A stretch of DNA of 64,000 nucleotides from Mycolicibacterium iranicum (GCF_002101705.1 NZ_LQPC01000047.1:372001-436000); one strand, 5' to 3'. Positions 16,681 through 25,771 are shown, numbered from the stretch's first letter. The notes: generated by a model not told the origin, from the sequence alone. Made by a program: numbers and translations.

Positions 16681-16696
16681 TTCCGTATACACGGAA
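16681..16696. promoter_or_regulatory. palindromic operator of the mod operon
   Basis: TTCCGTATACACGGAA: TTCCGT/ACGGAA arms around ATAC, 17 bp before the regulator start. Likely bound by the HTH-TOBE protein. Confidence 0.55.
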
Positions 16697-16852
16697 CAAT
16701 GACACCAATACAACCACGTCTGCGGGTCTGAGAACCAGCTGGATCCGAATTCGCGGACTCAACGACGGAGGAGACCAGGAGGCGGCGGGGGAGCGTCAAG
16801 TGTGCTGAGATGGTTCCACGGGTGGGTTCACGACCGGTAGTGAGGAACGACA

Positions 16853-17236
16853 ATGGCTGACGAGATCGGCACCTCGGCGTTCCCACCCGCGCGCAGCGAG
16901 GTCACGGTCTGTACGGACGTCGTGGACGGGACAGTTGTGCTCTCGATAATCGGCGTGATCGATGCCGCCACGGCGACCGAGGTGAGTACTGCGGTCGACG
17001 AAGCAGTGGCCGAGGCCCCGCCGGCGCTCGTCATCGATCTCACCGGAGTGACCTTCCTTGCCTCGGTCGGCATGACCATCCTGATCAAAGCGAAAGCAGA
17101 CGTCGGCGCCGGCACTGGCTTCGCGGTGGTCGCTGAAGGGAACGCCACCCGCAGGCCATTGACACTCGTGGGTCTGGATTCGGAACTGACGCTGTGCCTG
17201 ACCCGTGACGAGGCGCTCAGGGCCGTGCAGGCCTAG
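16853..17236 (+). CDS. STAS-domain anti-anti-sigma factor
   Basis: 127 residues, almost entirely a STAS domain (19-115). The conserved ALVIDLTGVTFLASVGMTIL places Ser71 at the phosphorylation position. A stand-alone RsbV/SpoIIAA-like antagonist, a second one in the window besides 1288-1677. It converges with the DUF4032 gene, overlapping it by 4 bp at the 3' ends. Anti-sigma partner not in the window. Confidence 0.85.
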   Translation: MADEIGTSAFPPARSEVTVCTDVVDGTVVLSIIGVIDAATATEVSTAVDEAVAEAPPALVIDLTGVTFLASVGMTILIKAKADVGAGTGFAVVAEGNATRRPLTLVGLDSELTLCLTRDEALRAVQA

Positions 17237-18501
17237 TCATCGTTGACGTCGTCGAGCACCGAGAACGGCTCGGTCGGATCCTCGACGACCATCAGCTGAG
17301 CGGCCGACTCCGACGGGACGACGTTGCGCGCCAACGCCTGTAGCGCGCGCTCGGTTCCGACGTCGTGCCCGGCGCGCTCGGACAGCAGCCACCGTACTTC
17401 GAGGAGATCGCAATACGCCTGGATCGGTGTCCCCGTCGCGCCGACCGCGGCGTGTGCTCGGTGCATCGTTGGGGTGGCGACCTCCATCACCCAGAGCGCA
17501 GCGGCGGTCTTGTCGTCGACATCGTGACCGGCTTCGCGGCACAGCTGGGCCTGATAGGCGTGCAGGTCGCCGAGCAGGATGCGCGCCTGCCCCTCGCCGA
17601 CGTCGAGACCGGCCAGCCGACGCAACTGCGTTGCGTGATAACGCCGGTCGCCGACCGCGACGTGGAGGCGCAGCTCGTCAGCGCCGGCGCGGACCGGCTG
17701 CAAAGACACCTCGTCCACCGCGAAACCCAGCTCGTTGAGCTTGCGAATGGTTCCCTCGACGCGGTAGCGGTCGGCGAAGCCGAACGTCGGCTTCGAGTGC
17801 AGCAGATCCCACAGTCCTTCGTACCGTTGGCGGATGCCGAGAGCTTCGGTGATGAAACCCGGCTCCAGATCTGGTCTTTCGAGCTTGGCCGCGAGGTCAA
17901 GCAGCCCCGCGGCGACATTCTCCACTGTGATGTCGATGTCGTGGGTGCGCTGTCCGTCGGACAACCTGGGATGGATCTCACTGGTCTCGGCGTCGACGAG
18001 GAACGCCTGGAGCACCTGGCCGTCCCGGGAGAACAAGGTGTTGGCCAGCGAGCAATCGCCCCAGAACAGTCCGTAGCGGTGGAGTTCCACGAGCAGCGTG
18101 GCCATCGCGTCGAACAACCGTGCGCGGTGTTTGGGGGCATCGGGCGGCAGTCGCATGAACAGACGCCGGTACTGCCACGAGCCGACCAGATAGCGGGTCA
18201 GCAGAATCGAGGTGTCGAAGTCGGGCTGGTACACCAGGCCCGCGGGGCGGACCGCGTTGAGGCCCATCTCTTCCAGTCGACTCAACACGTCGTATTCGCG
18301 CGCGGCGATACGCGGAGGCAGCTCTTTGAGCGCCCACAGCTCGCCATCGGATTCGACGAACTTCACCAGGTGTCGGCTCGGGCCCACTGGGAGATCCCGC
18401 AGTCCGATCTCGGGGGCCGCCCATTCGGCAAGCGGCCGATCCCACGGCAACGCAAGGAGTCCCGGGCGCGGGGCCCGCAGCCGCAGTTCGGGAGCGGCCA
18501 T
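17233..18501 (-). CDS. DUF4032 protein with kinase-like fold
   Basis: 422 residues. The N-terminal 200 residues resemble lipopolysaccharide-kinase/RIO-like folds: LWALKELPPRIAAREYDVL (Lys), LLVELHRYGLFWGDCSLANTL (the HxD-like loop, here WGDCSLANT) and FLVDAETSEIH (DAE in place of DFG). The remainder is the DUF4032 domain. Whether it phosphorylates anything is unknown. It follows the ABC ATPase gene at 33 bp and may be co-transcribed with it. ATG start. Confidence 0.75.
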   Translation of the reverse strand: MAAPELRLRAPRPGLLALPWDRPLAEWAAPEIGLRDLPVGPSRHLVKFVESDGELWALKELPPRIAAREYDVLSRLEEMGLNAVRPAGLVYQPDFDTSILLTRYLVGSWQYRRLFMRLPPDAPKHRARLFDAMATLLVELHRYGLFWGDCSLANTLFSRDGQVLQAFLVDAETSEIHPRLSDGQRTHDIDITVENVAAGLLDLAAKLERPDLEPGFITEALGIRQRYEGLWDLLHSKPTFGFADRYRVEGTIRKLNELGFAVDEVSLQPVRAGADELRLHVAVGDRRYHATQLRRLAGLDVGEGQARILLGDLHAYQAQLCREAGHDVDDKTAAALWVMEVATPTMHRAHAAVGATGTPIQAYCDLLEVRWLLSERAGHDVGTERALQALARNVVPSESAAQLMVVEDPTEPFSVLDDVNDD

Positions 18502-18534
18502 GCTCGTGGTGGCGTCGCCGGCCGTGACTGCCGG

Positions 18535-19734
18535 CTAGCCGGCGGCCGCAGCGTGCCGCCCGTGTGACTCCACGGTGCGGGTGAGATTGTCACCCGATTG
18601 CGGGTCGAACAGGTGCAGTCGCTCGGCATCGAGCCACAGCTTGGCCGTGTCTCCGGACCGCACGCGGCTGAGCGGGTCGAGTTCGACGCAGATCTGCGTG
18701 CGCAACTGCTCGCTGTCGAGGTCGTTGGCCAGCTCGGCGAGCTGTCCGGCGATCTCAGTGGAAGCCTCGAACGGCACGAACGCGTACTGCTCGTTGCCCA
18801 GCCACTCCGTCACATCGATGGTGACGTCGAATGTCACTCCGCGCGAACGCTTCTCCTGATCGACAAACTCGGCGTCCTCGAATGCGCCGGGCCGGATACC
18901 GGCGATGTAGATCTTGCCGTCCTGCACGGCGCCGCGCCACTCGTCCCGCAAGGGGACCTTCGCGAACGGCAGCTCGATCTCGTCGCCCCGCACCTGGGCG
19001 GGTACGAAGTTCATCGGAGGGGAGCCGATGAAGCCGGCGACGAACAGGTTCACCGGCTGGTCGTAGAGCTCGCGCGGACTAGCGACTTGTTGCAGCACAC
19101 CCTTTTTCAGCACCGCAACTCGGTCCCCCAGCGTCATTGCCTCGGTCTGGTCATGGGTGACGTACACCGTGGTGACCCCGAGCTTGCGCTGCAGCCGCAG
19201 AATTTCGGTGCGCATCTGGCCGCGCAGTTTGGCGTCCAGATTGGACAGCGGCTCGTCGAACAGGAACGCGTCGGCTTCGCGCACGATCGCGCGGCCCATC
19301 GCCACCCGCTGACGCTGACCGCCCGACAGGTTGGCCGGCTTGCGGTCCAGGTGCTCGCCGAGCTCCAGCGTCTTGGCGGCATCGTTGACTCGCTGGCGGA
19401 TCTCCTCGTCGGAGAGCTTGCCGGACAGGCGCAGCGGAAAGGCGATGTTCTCGAACACCGTCAGATGTGGGTACAGGGCGTAGTTCTGGAACACCATCGC
19501 GAGGTTGCGGTCGCGCGGCGCCTTGTCGTTGACCCGCTGGTCGCCGATGAGCATGTCGCCGGAGGTGATGTCCTCGAGGCCGACGATCATCCGCAGCAGC
19601 GTCGACTTCCCACATCCGGACGGACCGACCAGGATCATGAACTCGCCGTCGGCGATGTCCAGGCTTACGTCGTTGACGGCCGGATAACCGTCGCCGTACT
19701 TCTTGACGATGTTGCGCATGGTGATTGCTGCCAT
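18535..19734 (-). CDS. ABC transporter ATPase of the MalK/UgpC/SugC type
   Basis: 399 residues. Walker A GPSGCGKST (37-45), NLAMVFQNYALYPHLTV, signature LSGGQRQRVAMGRA, Walker B AFLFDEPLSNLDAKLR and VTHDQTEAMTLGDR, followed by the C-terminal OB/TOBE regulatory domain of sugar importers. It energises import by the two permeases immediately upstream (start 5 bp from the permease stop). Closest in type to mycobacterial SugC, but the locus differs from lpqY-sugABC in having LacI and alpha-glucosidase genes, so I give no symbol. Confidence 0.9.
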   Translation of the reverse strand: MAAITMRNIVKKYGDGYPAVNDVSLDIADGEFMILVGPSGCGKSTLLRMIVGLEDITSGDMLIGDQRVNDKAPRDRNLAMVFQNYALYPHLTVFENIAFPLRLSGKLSDEEIRQRVNDAAKTLELGEHLDRKPANLSGGQRQRVAMGRAIVREADAFLFDEPLSNLDAKLRGQMRTEILRLQRKLGVTTVYVTHDQTEAMTLGDRVAVLKKGVLQQVASPRELYDQPVNLFVAGFIGSPPMNFVPAQVRGDEIELPFAKVPLRDEWRGAVQDGKIYIAGIRPGAFEDAEFVDQEKRSRGVTFDVTIDVTEWLGNEQYAFVPFEASTEIAGQLAELANDLDSEQLRTQICVELDPLSRVRSGDTAKLWLDAERLHLFDPQSGDNLTRTVESHGRHAAAAG

Positions 19735-19738
19735 GGGG

Positions 19739-20566
19739 TTATCCCTTCACTGCTCCGGAGGTCAGACCGGCGACGATGCGCCGCTGAAAGATGAGAACCA
19801 AGATGACGACGGGGATCGTCACGATCACCGACGCGGCCATGATGTAGGGGACGGGCGACTCGAAGTAGGACGCGCCCTGAAAGAACGCCAACGCTGCGGG
19901 CACCGTGCGTGCGCTGTCGGTCGAGGTCAGCGAGATCGCGAAGAGAAAGTCGTTCCAGCAGAAGAAGAACGTCAGGATGGCGGTGGTGAACACCCCGGGT
20001 GCGGCCAGCGGGACGATCACCTTGCGGAAAGCCTGCCACTGGGTGGCGCCGTCCACCTGCGCGGCGTGCTCCATTTCCCAAGGGATCTGACGGAAGAACG
20101 CCGACATCGTCCAAATCGACAGGGGCAGAGCAAAGGTCAGGTACGGGATGATCAGGCCGAGCCACGTGTCGTAGATGCCGAGCCCACGCCACATGTCGAA
20201 CAGCGGGCCGACCAGCGCGGCCTGCGGAAACATCGCGATGCCCAGTGCCAGCGATAGCAGCAGCTTCTTGCCCGGAAACTCCAGGCGCGCAATGGCATAC
20301 GCGGCGAACATTGCGATGATCACCGAGATGATGGTGGCGATGATCGCGATGCCGATCGAGTTGATCAGCGCCCGGGTGAACAACGGCTGGCTGAAGATCT
20401 GCGCGAAATTGTCGAGCGTGAACGTGCTCGGCAGGAATGACGGCTTGCCCGAGACGATGTCGGACGGCGGTTTGAAGGCCAGGCTGATCATCCACAGCAT
20501 CGGCACGAAGCTGTAGATGACGATCACGATTCCGGCGATCGTCCACCATTTGGTGCTCTTGGTCAC
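19739..20566 (-). CDS. sugar ABC transporter permease, MalG type
   Basis: 275 residues, six membrane segments. EAA motif EHAAQVDGATQWQAFRKVIV (about 187-206) followed by PLAAPG. PxFxFTLDNFAQIF-like periplasmic segment near residue 50. Pairs with the MalF-type permease, with which it overlaps by 4 bp (ATGA). Confidence 0.9.
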   Translation of the reverse strand: MTKSTKWWTIAGIVIVIYSFVPMLWMISLAFKPPSDIVSGKPSFLPSTFTLDNFAQIFSQPLFTRALINSIGIAIIATIISVIIAMFAAYAIARLEFPGKKLLLSLALGIAMFPQAALVGPLFDMWRGLGIYDTWLGLIIPYLTFALPLSIWTMSAFFRQIPWEMEHAAQVDGATQWQAFRKVIVPLAAPGVFTTAILTFFFCWNDFLFAISLTSTDSARTVPAALAFFQGASYFESPVPYIMAASVIVTIPVVILVLIFQRRIVAGLTSGAVKG

Positions 20567-21525
20567 TGGTCACCCCTGACTTGCGAGAGGTCGGTCTTGA
20601 ATACCTTGATGAATATCCAGGCGATGGCAACGACGGAGAGGAACAACAGCACCGAGACCGCCGATCCCATACCCAAATTCACCAGGGTCACGTTCTGCCG
20701 GTAGGCCAGGAACGAGATCGTCTCGGTGTTGTTCGCACCCGCCGTCATCACGTACGGGTTGTCGAAGATCCGCCACGCGTCGAGAGTGCGGAAAAGCAGG
20801 GCGACCATGATCGCGGCCTTCATATTCGGCAGCGTGACCTTCCACAGCCGCTGCCAGGCCGTCGCGCCGTCCACCTTCGCCGCCTCCTGCATGTCCTCGG
20901 GGACCTGAACAAGCCCGGCGAGTAGCAGCAGCGAGATGAACGGTGTCGTCTTCCAAATCTCGGAGAGGCAGATGACGAAGATCGCCGACCACCGGTCGCC
21001 GAACCAGTCGAACTCGCTGAGGTTGAGCCACTGGTTCACGAAGCCCGAATCGATCGCGAACGCGTAGCGCCAGATGAACGCCGACACGACGGTGACGATG
21101 CCGTACGGAATGAGGATCGCCGTGCGCAGTGGACCACGGCCTCGCACGATCCGCAGCATCACGAACGCGAACCAGAAGCCGAGCACCAACTCGATGGCCA
21201 CTGTGACGACCGTGATCGCCAGCGTGGTGACGAAGTCGTTCCACCAGATCGGGTCGGTCAGGATGACGAGGTAGTTGCTCAGGCCTACGAAGCTGCGTCC
21301 CTCCGGATCGGTGAGCCGGAAGTTGTAGAGCGACAACACCAGCGCGTAGCCGAGCGGGTAGGCGGTGACGAGAAGCATCACCACATACGACGGAAGGGTC
21401 AGATAGAGGCCGAGTCGGCGTTCACCCTTGGCGCGCTCGCTGACCGACGGTTTGCCGGGATCCTGTTGAATGGGTGCGTCCTGGAGTGCGCCGCCAACGC
21501 CCGTCGCTTCGCTCGCCCGGGTCAC
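20563..21525 (-). CDS. sugar ABC transporter permease, MalF type
   Basis: 320 residues; 35 hydrophilic N-terminal residues, then six membrane segments. EAA loop MQEAAKVDGATAWQRLWKVT. Forms the translocation pore with the MalG-type partner. Overlaps the binding-protein gene by 4 bp, so the importer genes are translationally coupled. Confidence 0.9.
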   Translation of the reverse strand: MTRASEATGVGGALQDAPIQQDPGKPSVSERAKGERRLGLYLTLPSYVVMLLVTAYPLGYALVLSLYNFRLTDPEGRSFVGLSNYLVILTDPIWWNDFVTTLAITVVTVAIELVLGFWFAFVMLRIVRGRGPLRTAILIPYGIVTVVSAFIWRYAFAIDSGFVNQWLNLSEFDWFGDRWSAIFVICLSEIWKTTPFISLLLLAGLVQVPEDMQEAAKVDGATAWQRLWKVTLPNMKAAIMVALLFRTLDAWRIFDNPYVMTAGANNTETISFLAYRQNVTLVNLGMGSAVSVLLFLSVVAIAWIFIKVFKTDLSQVRGDQ

Positions 21526-22835
21526 AGCAGCCGCCTCCCTGCCAGCACGTCAGCCATGAATTCGTCTGTCCTCTCCGGTGTTTCGGCGTTCACCGAGGCG
21601 GGCGGATGCCACGTCTGCTGGATCGCACCCGAGATATCGGTGTAGAAGGGTGTGGGTGGCCGCGGTCCGCCGTCGCCGATGGATTCGCGGATCAGATCGG
21701 CATTTTCGTACGTTTCCCGGATCTTGGGGTCGTCGTACGACGCCGCGTAGGGCGAAGGTTCGCTCTCGTCGAGCATGTACTGCGTCGCCTTGGGTTCGGC
21801 GTTGATGCACTCGACGAGCGCGATCGCCTGATCCGGATACTTGGTGTAGGCGCCGATGCCGAGATTCGCGCCGCCCAGCGGCGGCGCGCTGGGGCGGTCC
21901 GAAGACACCCTGGGGTAGCGGGCCCAGCCGATGTCGTCCACCACCGCCTGCGGGAGTGTGCCCTCCTCAGCGGCGGTGCGCGCCGCGGCCAGCACGTAGG
22001 GCCAGTTGACCATGAACATGCCCTGCTCGGATTGGAAGTTGGCGCGGGCCTGCTCCTCCGACGCATTGGACATGTCGGCGGGCGCGGCAGGGGAGCGGCC
22101 GAGGTTGCCGACGATCTCGGCGGCTTTCTCCCCGGGCGGGCTCGCAAGCGAAGGTTTGGCGTTGCGTCCGGCCTCGACGTCCTCCAGCAGTGCGCCGCCC
22201 GCCGAGAGCACGAGGGCATTGATCAACACAGTGTAGCCCTCGTAGCGCTGCGCCTGGACGGCGATCTTCTTCTGTTGCCCCACAGCGGCTTTGAGCATCT
22301 CGTCCCACGTGAAGGTCGGTGACGTGGGATCCACGCCGGCCGCGGCGGCGGCCGACTTGCGGTACCAGAGCAGCTGGGCGTTGGATTTGTAGGGTGCGCC
22401 GTAGAGCGTGTCTTCCCACATACCCGTCTCGACAGGCGCCGGAAGCATCCCCGCGGTGAGACGTTGGGTCTCCTCGGCGGTGTAGGGGCGCAGGAACCCG
22501 GCGTTGGCGAACTCGGCGGTGAACACCACGTCCATGCTGACCAGATCGATCGACGAATCGCCGGCGGCGAGGCGGCGGACCATCTGCTCGCGCTGGGCGG
22601 TGGCGGTGCTCGGAAGTGATTCGATGCGCACCTGATAGGCGCCGTTGGAAGCATCTGCGCACTGTTCGGCGCGTGCCGCGGAGCCTCCGTTGTCGGGAAG
22701 GATGTACCAGGTCAGGGTTGGGGGGCCGCCCTGGCTGCCGCAACCGGACAACAGTGACGCAGCGACCAGAGGCGCACTGGCCAGCGCGATTGCGCGACGT
22801 CGTCGCCCGCGGGCGAACTGATCTCGTTTCATCAC
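21522..22835 (-). CDS. sugar-binding lipoprotein of the ABC importer
   Basis: 437 residues. Signal peptide with a twin-arginine-like RGRRRRA stretch and lipobox LSGC (Cys32). The mature protein is a cluster-1 (MalE/LpqY-like) solute-binding protein: VRIESLPSTATAQREQMVRRLAAGDSS, LVSMDVVFTAEFANAGFL, GAPYKSNAQLLWYRKSA, and WPYVLAAARTAAEEG. It captures an oligosaccharide outside the membrane. The neighbouring alpha-glucosidase and LacI genes suggest an alpha-glucoside such as trehalose, maltose or a related disaccharide; the ligand is inferred only from context. Confidence 0.88.
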   Translation of the reverse strand: MMKRDQFARGRRRRAIALASAPLVAASLLSGCGSQGGPPTLTWYILPDNGGSAARAEQCADASNGAYQVRIESLPSTATAQREQMVRRLAAGDSSIDLVSMDVVFTAEFANAGFLRPYTAEETQRLTAGMLPAPVETGMWEDTLYGAPYKSNAQLLWYRKSAAAAAGVDPTSPTFTWDEMLKAAVGQQKKIAVQAQRYEGYTVLINALVLSAGGALLEDVEAGRNAKPSLASPPGEKAAEIVGNLGRSPAAPADMSNASEEQARANFQSEQGMFMVNWPYVLAAARTAAEEGTLPQAVVDDIGWARYPRVSSDRPSAPPLGGANLGIGAYTKYPDQAIALVECINAEPKATQYMLDESEPSPYAASYDDPKIRETYENADLIRESIGDGGPRPPTPFYTDISGAIQQTWHPPASVNAETPERTDEFMADVLAGRRLL

Positions 22836-22913
22836 GTCCTCGTCTATGAAGTTTGTCCCCGTTCTCGGAAGTTGTGAGCTCCGATGAGGGCCACGTGCAG
22901 CACATTCGGTACG

Positions 22914-22939
22914 CCTGTGAGTGTGTCACACCTCACAGG
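22914..22939. promoter_or_regulatory. CRP-like site within an inverted repeat upstream of the importer operon
   Basis: CCTGTGAG-N10-CTCACAGG is an 8-bp-arm inverted repeat. Inside it, TGTGTCACACCTCACA (22922-22937) matches the mycobacterial CRP pattern NGTGNNANNNNNCACA. It lies 79 bp upstream of the binding-protein start and 19 bp beyond the lacI stop, so it could also end lacI transcription. Confidence 0.5.
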
Positions 22940-22957
22940 TCACGTGGGGCAGCGGTG

Positions 22958-23980
22958 TCAGTGCGGCGAGGCGGTCGACCCGCGAATCACCAATCGCGTG
23001 GGCAGGGTCGTCATCGCCCCGTCGTTCTCCACGCCGTCGGTGGTGAGCTGACGGAGGACTTTTCGTGCGGCGATCTGACCTTGGTCGCGCACCGGCTGCG
23101 CGACGGTCGTCAGGTCGGTCAGTTCAGCAGACGGGTGGTCGTCGACGCCGATGATCGAGATTTGCTGCGGGACAGAGACTCCGGCACGCCTCAACGTACG
23201 GAGTGCGCCGAGGGCGATCTCGTCGGAGTGGCAGAAAACCGCGGTGGGCAGCCGGGAGTTGCTCAGCAGCATTTCCATTCCGCGCGATCCACCCTCGATG
23301 CTCCACTTCACCGTCACCACCGTGGGATCGTGCAGCCCCGCCTCGCGCATCTGGTGATGGAAGCCGCTGATGCGTGCCTGATCGGTGGCCCATGGGATGT
23401 CCGTGTCGTCAGCGGCCTGGATCATCGCGATGTCGCGGTGCCCGATGTGGAGCAGGTGCCCGACGGCCTGGCGGGCGGCGAGCTCGTCGTCGATACCGAT
23501 CCACGACCGGTTCCCGTCGGGGTGATGACCTCCGACGAAAACGGTCGGTACGTTGAGCTGATCGATGCGAGTACGTTCGCGGGACGTCAGCGGCAGTGAA
23601 ACCACCACCACAGCATCGACTTTGCGGCGCAGGGGAAGCGCTTCGAAGAAGCGGTGCCGCGCAGCCGAATCCGGCAGGGTGCAGAGCACCAGATCCACGC
23701 CGACGGTGTCGAATTCGTCTGCGATGCCGGCCAGCACCGTGGAGTAGAACCAGGCGTCGATCCGCGGAACTACGACACCGACCCTGCCCGTAGCTCCACC
23801 GGAGAGTCGGGACGCCTCCGGTGAGACGACGTAGGACAGCTCCCTCGCCGCGGACAGGATCCGGTCGCGGGTCACCAAGGACACCCCGGGTTCGCCCCGC
23901 AGGGCCCGTGACACCGAAGCGATCGAGACTCCCGAGTGTCGGGCGACGTCAGTCATGTTGACCGTCTGCTTTGGAATCAT
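22958..23980 (-). CDS. LacI-family transcriptional repressor
   Basis: 340 residues. N-terminal HTH and hinge NMTDVARHSGVSIASVSRALRG..SYVVSPEASRLSGG, then a periplasmic-binding-protein-like core (GRVGVVVPRIDAWFYSTVLAGI ... AVFCHSDEIALGAL ... ISIIGVDDHPSAELTDLTTV). It lies between the importer operon (same strand, downstream) and the divergent alpha-glucosidase gene, so it most likely represses both when the alpha-glucoside is absent. Candidate operators with a central CG or inverted repeat lie in the intergenic region at 24002-24015 and 24064-24079. Confidence 0.9.
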   Translation of the reverse strand: MIPKQTVNMTDVARHSGVSIASVSRALRGEPGVSLVTRDRILSAARELSYVVSPEASRLSGGATGRVGVVVPRIDAWFYSTVLAGIADEFDTVGVDLVLCTLPDSAARHRFFEALPLRRKVDAVVVVSLPLTSRERTRIDQLNVPTVFVGGHHPDGNRSWIGIDDELAARQAVGHLLHIGHRDIAMIQAADDTDIPWATDQARISGFHHQMREAGLHDPTVVTVKWSIEGGSRGMEMLLSNSRLPTAVFCHSDEIALGALRTLRRAGVSVPQQISIIGVDDHPSAELTDLTTVAQPVRDQGQIAARKVLRQLTTDGVENDGAMTTLPTRLVIRGSTASPH

Positions 23981-24001
23981 CAGATGCTGAGAATAGCGGA
24001 G

Positions 24002-24015
24002 CGTAATTATTTACG
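24002..24015. promoter_or_regulatory. inverted repeat upstream of lacI
   Basis: CGTAA-TTAT-TTACG, 22 bp from the lacI start codon; a possible autoregulatory site. Confidence 0.35.
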
Positions 24016-24063
24016 TTATGAGTTTCGGGATTGACATGTAGTTGGTATATCGCGAGTCTAAGT

Positions 24064-24079
24064 ACGCAAACGTTTACTT
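24064..24079. promoter_or_regulatory. LacI-type operator before the alpha-glucosidase gene
   Basis: ACGCAAACGTTTACTT contains the self-complementary AAACGTTT with a central CG, the hallmark of LacI-family operators. It lies 33 bp before the GTG of the GH13 gene and downstream of a TTGACA at 24031. Confidence 0.6.
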
Positions 24080-24111
24080 TCCCCTTTCCGCTCTTACCGA
24101 GGAGTTTCGCC

Positions 24112-25764
24112 GTGGCCTCCGAACAGTCGTGGTGGCAGACCGCCGTCGTCTATCAGGTCTATATCCGCAGCTTCGCCGACGGTAACGGCGACGGCATCGG
24201 CGACATCGCGGGATTGCGTGCGAAGTTGCCGTATCTCGGCCGTCTCGGTGTCGACGCCATCTGGATCAACCCCTGGTATCCATCTCCGATGGCCGACGCC
24301 GGCTACGACGTGGCCGACTATCGCGATATCGAACCGTCCTACGGCACCCTGGATGAGGCGCAGTCACTGATTGCAGAAGCGCACGACCTCGGCATCCGGG
24401 TGATTCTCGACATCGTTCCCAACCACACGTCCGATCGGCACATGTGGTTCCAGGCCGCGCTCGCCGGCGAGAAGGGCGCCCGGGAGCGCTACCACTTCAA
24501 ACCCGGGCGCGGGGAGGGCGGTGTGGAGCCGCCGAACAACTGGCGGAGCATCTTCGGCGGCCCGGCGTGGACAAGAGTCGCCGACGGGTCGTGGTACCTG
24601 CATCTGTTCGCTCCCGAACAGCCGGACCTGAATTGGGGCCACGACGAGGTGCGTGCGGAGTTCGAGGACATCCTGTCGTTCTGGTTCGACCGCGGCATTG
24701 ACGGCTTCCGCATCGACGTCGCGCACGGCCTGGTCAAAGTGGATGGGCTGCCCGACGGTGTCGACCCCTCCGTCGATGCAGCACCGCACTCGATGCTCGT
24801 CTTCGGTGACCGGCACCCGGCATGGGATCAGGACGGCGTGCACGAGATCTACCGCGGTTGGCGTGCGGTGGCCGACCGCTACACCCCGGAACGAATCTTC
24901 ATCGCCGAAGCGTGGGTCTCCAGCAACGAGCGTCTGGCCCGCTACCTCAGGCCCGACGAGTTGCACACGGCATTTCAATTCGACTTCCTGCGCTCGCCGT
25001 GGCGTGCGGAAAAGCTGCGAGAGGTCATCGACGACGCGATCGGCTCCGCCGCATCCGTCGGAGCGCCGCCCACCTGGGTGCTGTCCAACCACGACGTCAC
25101 GCGCACCGTCACACGCTTTTCGCGCTCACAACCCGACCAGCTCATCGAAACCGACTGGGAGCGCGCCCGCTGGTCGGCCGAGGAACCCGACCATGATCTG
25201 GGGCGTAGGCGGGCGCGCGCCGCGGCACTGGTGCAGTTGGCGTTGCCGGGCACGGCGTACGTCTATCAGGGCGAGGAGTTGGCCCTCGAAGAGATCGAGG
25301 ACGTGCCTGACGACCTGCGCCAGGACCCCACCTGGGTGCAATCGGGCTTCACCGACGTGGGCCGCGACGGTTGCCGAATCCCGTTGCCGTGGAAAGAGAC
25401 TGACGTACCGTACGGTTTCGCAGCCGACCCCGGTGCGACCACGTGGCTGCCGCAGCCCGACCACTGGGCCGAACACAGCGTCGAGGCTCAGGAGCGCGAC
25501 GCCGAGTCGACATTGAATCTCTACCGGGAGGCGCTCAAGCTGCGGCCGTCGCTGTGGCGCGATGCCGGTGACCTCAAATGGCTCACCGCTCCCGACGGAG
25601 TCATCGCGTTCGAGCGCGGCGCAGCCCAGTGTTGGGTCAACACCGGGTCCACCCAGGTCGATCTGCCGGACGGCGCGGTCGTCGTCCTGGCGTCCGCGCC
25701 GGGCGTCGAGACCGTCCTGCCTGTCGACACCGCGGCGTGGTTGAGGACCGAATGGGGTCTTTAG
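24112..25764 (+). CDS. aglA: GH13 alpha-glucosidase (oligo-1,6-glucosidase/AglA type)
   Basis: 550 residues from a GTG at 24112 with GAGGAG upstream. All GH13 regions are present: DIVPNHTSD (100-108), nucleophile Asp202 in DGFRIDVAHG, acid/base Glu266 in FIAEAWV, and NHD (326-328) with transition-state Asp328. Length and order match mycobacterial AglA. No signal peptide, so it should hydrolyse imported alpha-glucosides in the cytoplasm, in step with the divergent importer. Its stop codon lies inside a candidate DosR box serving the next gene. Confidence 0.9.
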   Translation: MASEQSWWQTAVVYQVYIRSFADGNGDGIGDIAGLRAKLPYLGRLGVDAIWINPWYPSPMADAGYDVADYRDIEPSYGTLDEAQSLIAEAHDLGIRVILDIVPNHTSDRHMWFQAALAGEKGARERYHFKPGRGEGGVEPPNNWRSIFGGPAWTRVADGSWYLHLFAPEQPDLNWGHDEVRAEFEDILSFWFDRGIDGFRIDVAHGLVKVDGLPDGVDPSVDAAPHSMLVFGDRHPAWDQDGVHEIYRGWRAVADRYTPERIFIAEAWVSSNERLARYLRPDELHTAFQFDFLRSPWRAEKLREVIDDAIGSAASVGAPPTWVLSNHDVTRTVTRFSRSQPDQLIETDWERARWSAEEPDHDLGRRRARAAALVQLALPGTAYVYQGEELALEEIEDVPDDLRQDPTWVQSGFTDVGRDGCRIPLPWKETDVPYGFAADPGATTWLPQPDHWAEHSVEAQERDAESTLNLYREALKLRPSLWRDAGDLKWLTAPDGVIAFERGAAQCWVNTGSTQVDLPDGAVVVLASAPGVETVLPVDTAAWLRTEWGL

Positions 25765-25771
25765 GCCCTCT
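25752..25771 (+). promoter_or_regulatory. candidate DosR box for the first nitroreductase gene
   Basis: ATGGGGTCTTTAGGCCCTCT matches TTSGGGACTWWAGTCCCSAA at 14 of 20 positions, including the GGG..CTTTAG..CCC core. It ends 33 bp before the ATG at 25804 and overlaps the aglA stop codon. Confidence 0.5.

Noticed and set aside
18535..22835. The lpqY-sugABC trehalose importer itself
   Set aside because: Same transporter type, but the binding protein differs from LpqY as I remember it, and LacI and alpha-glucosidase neighbours are not part of that locus.
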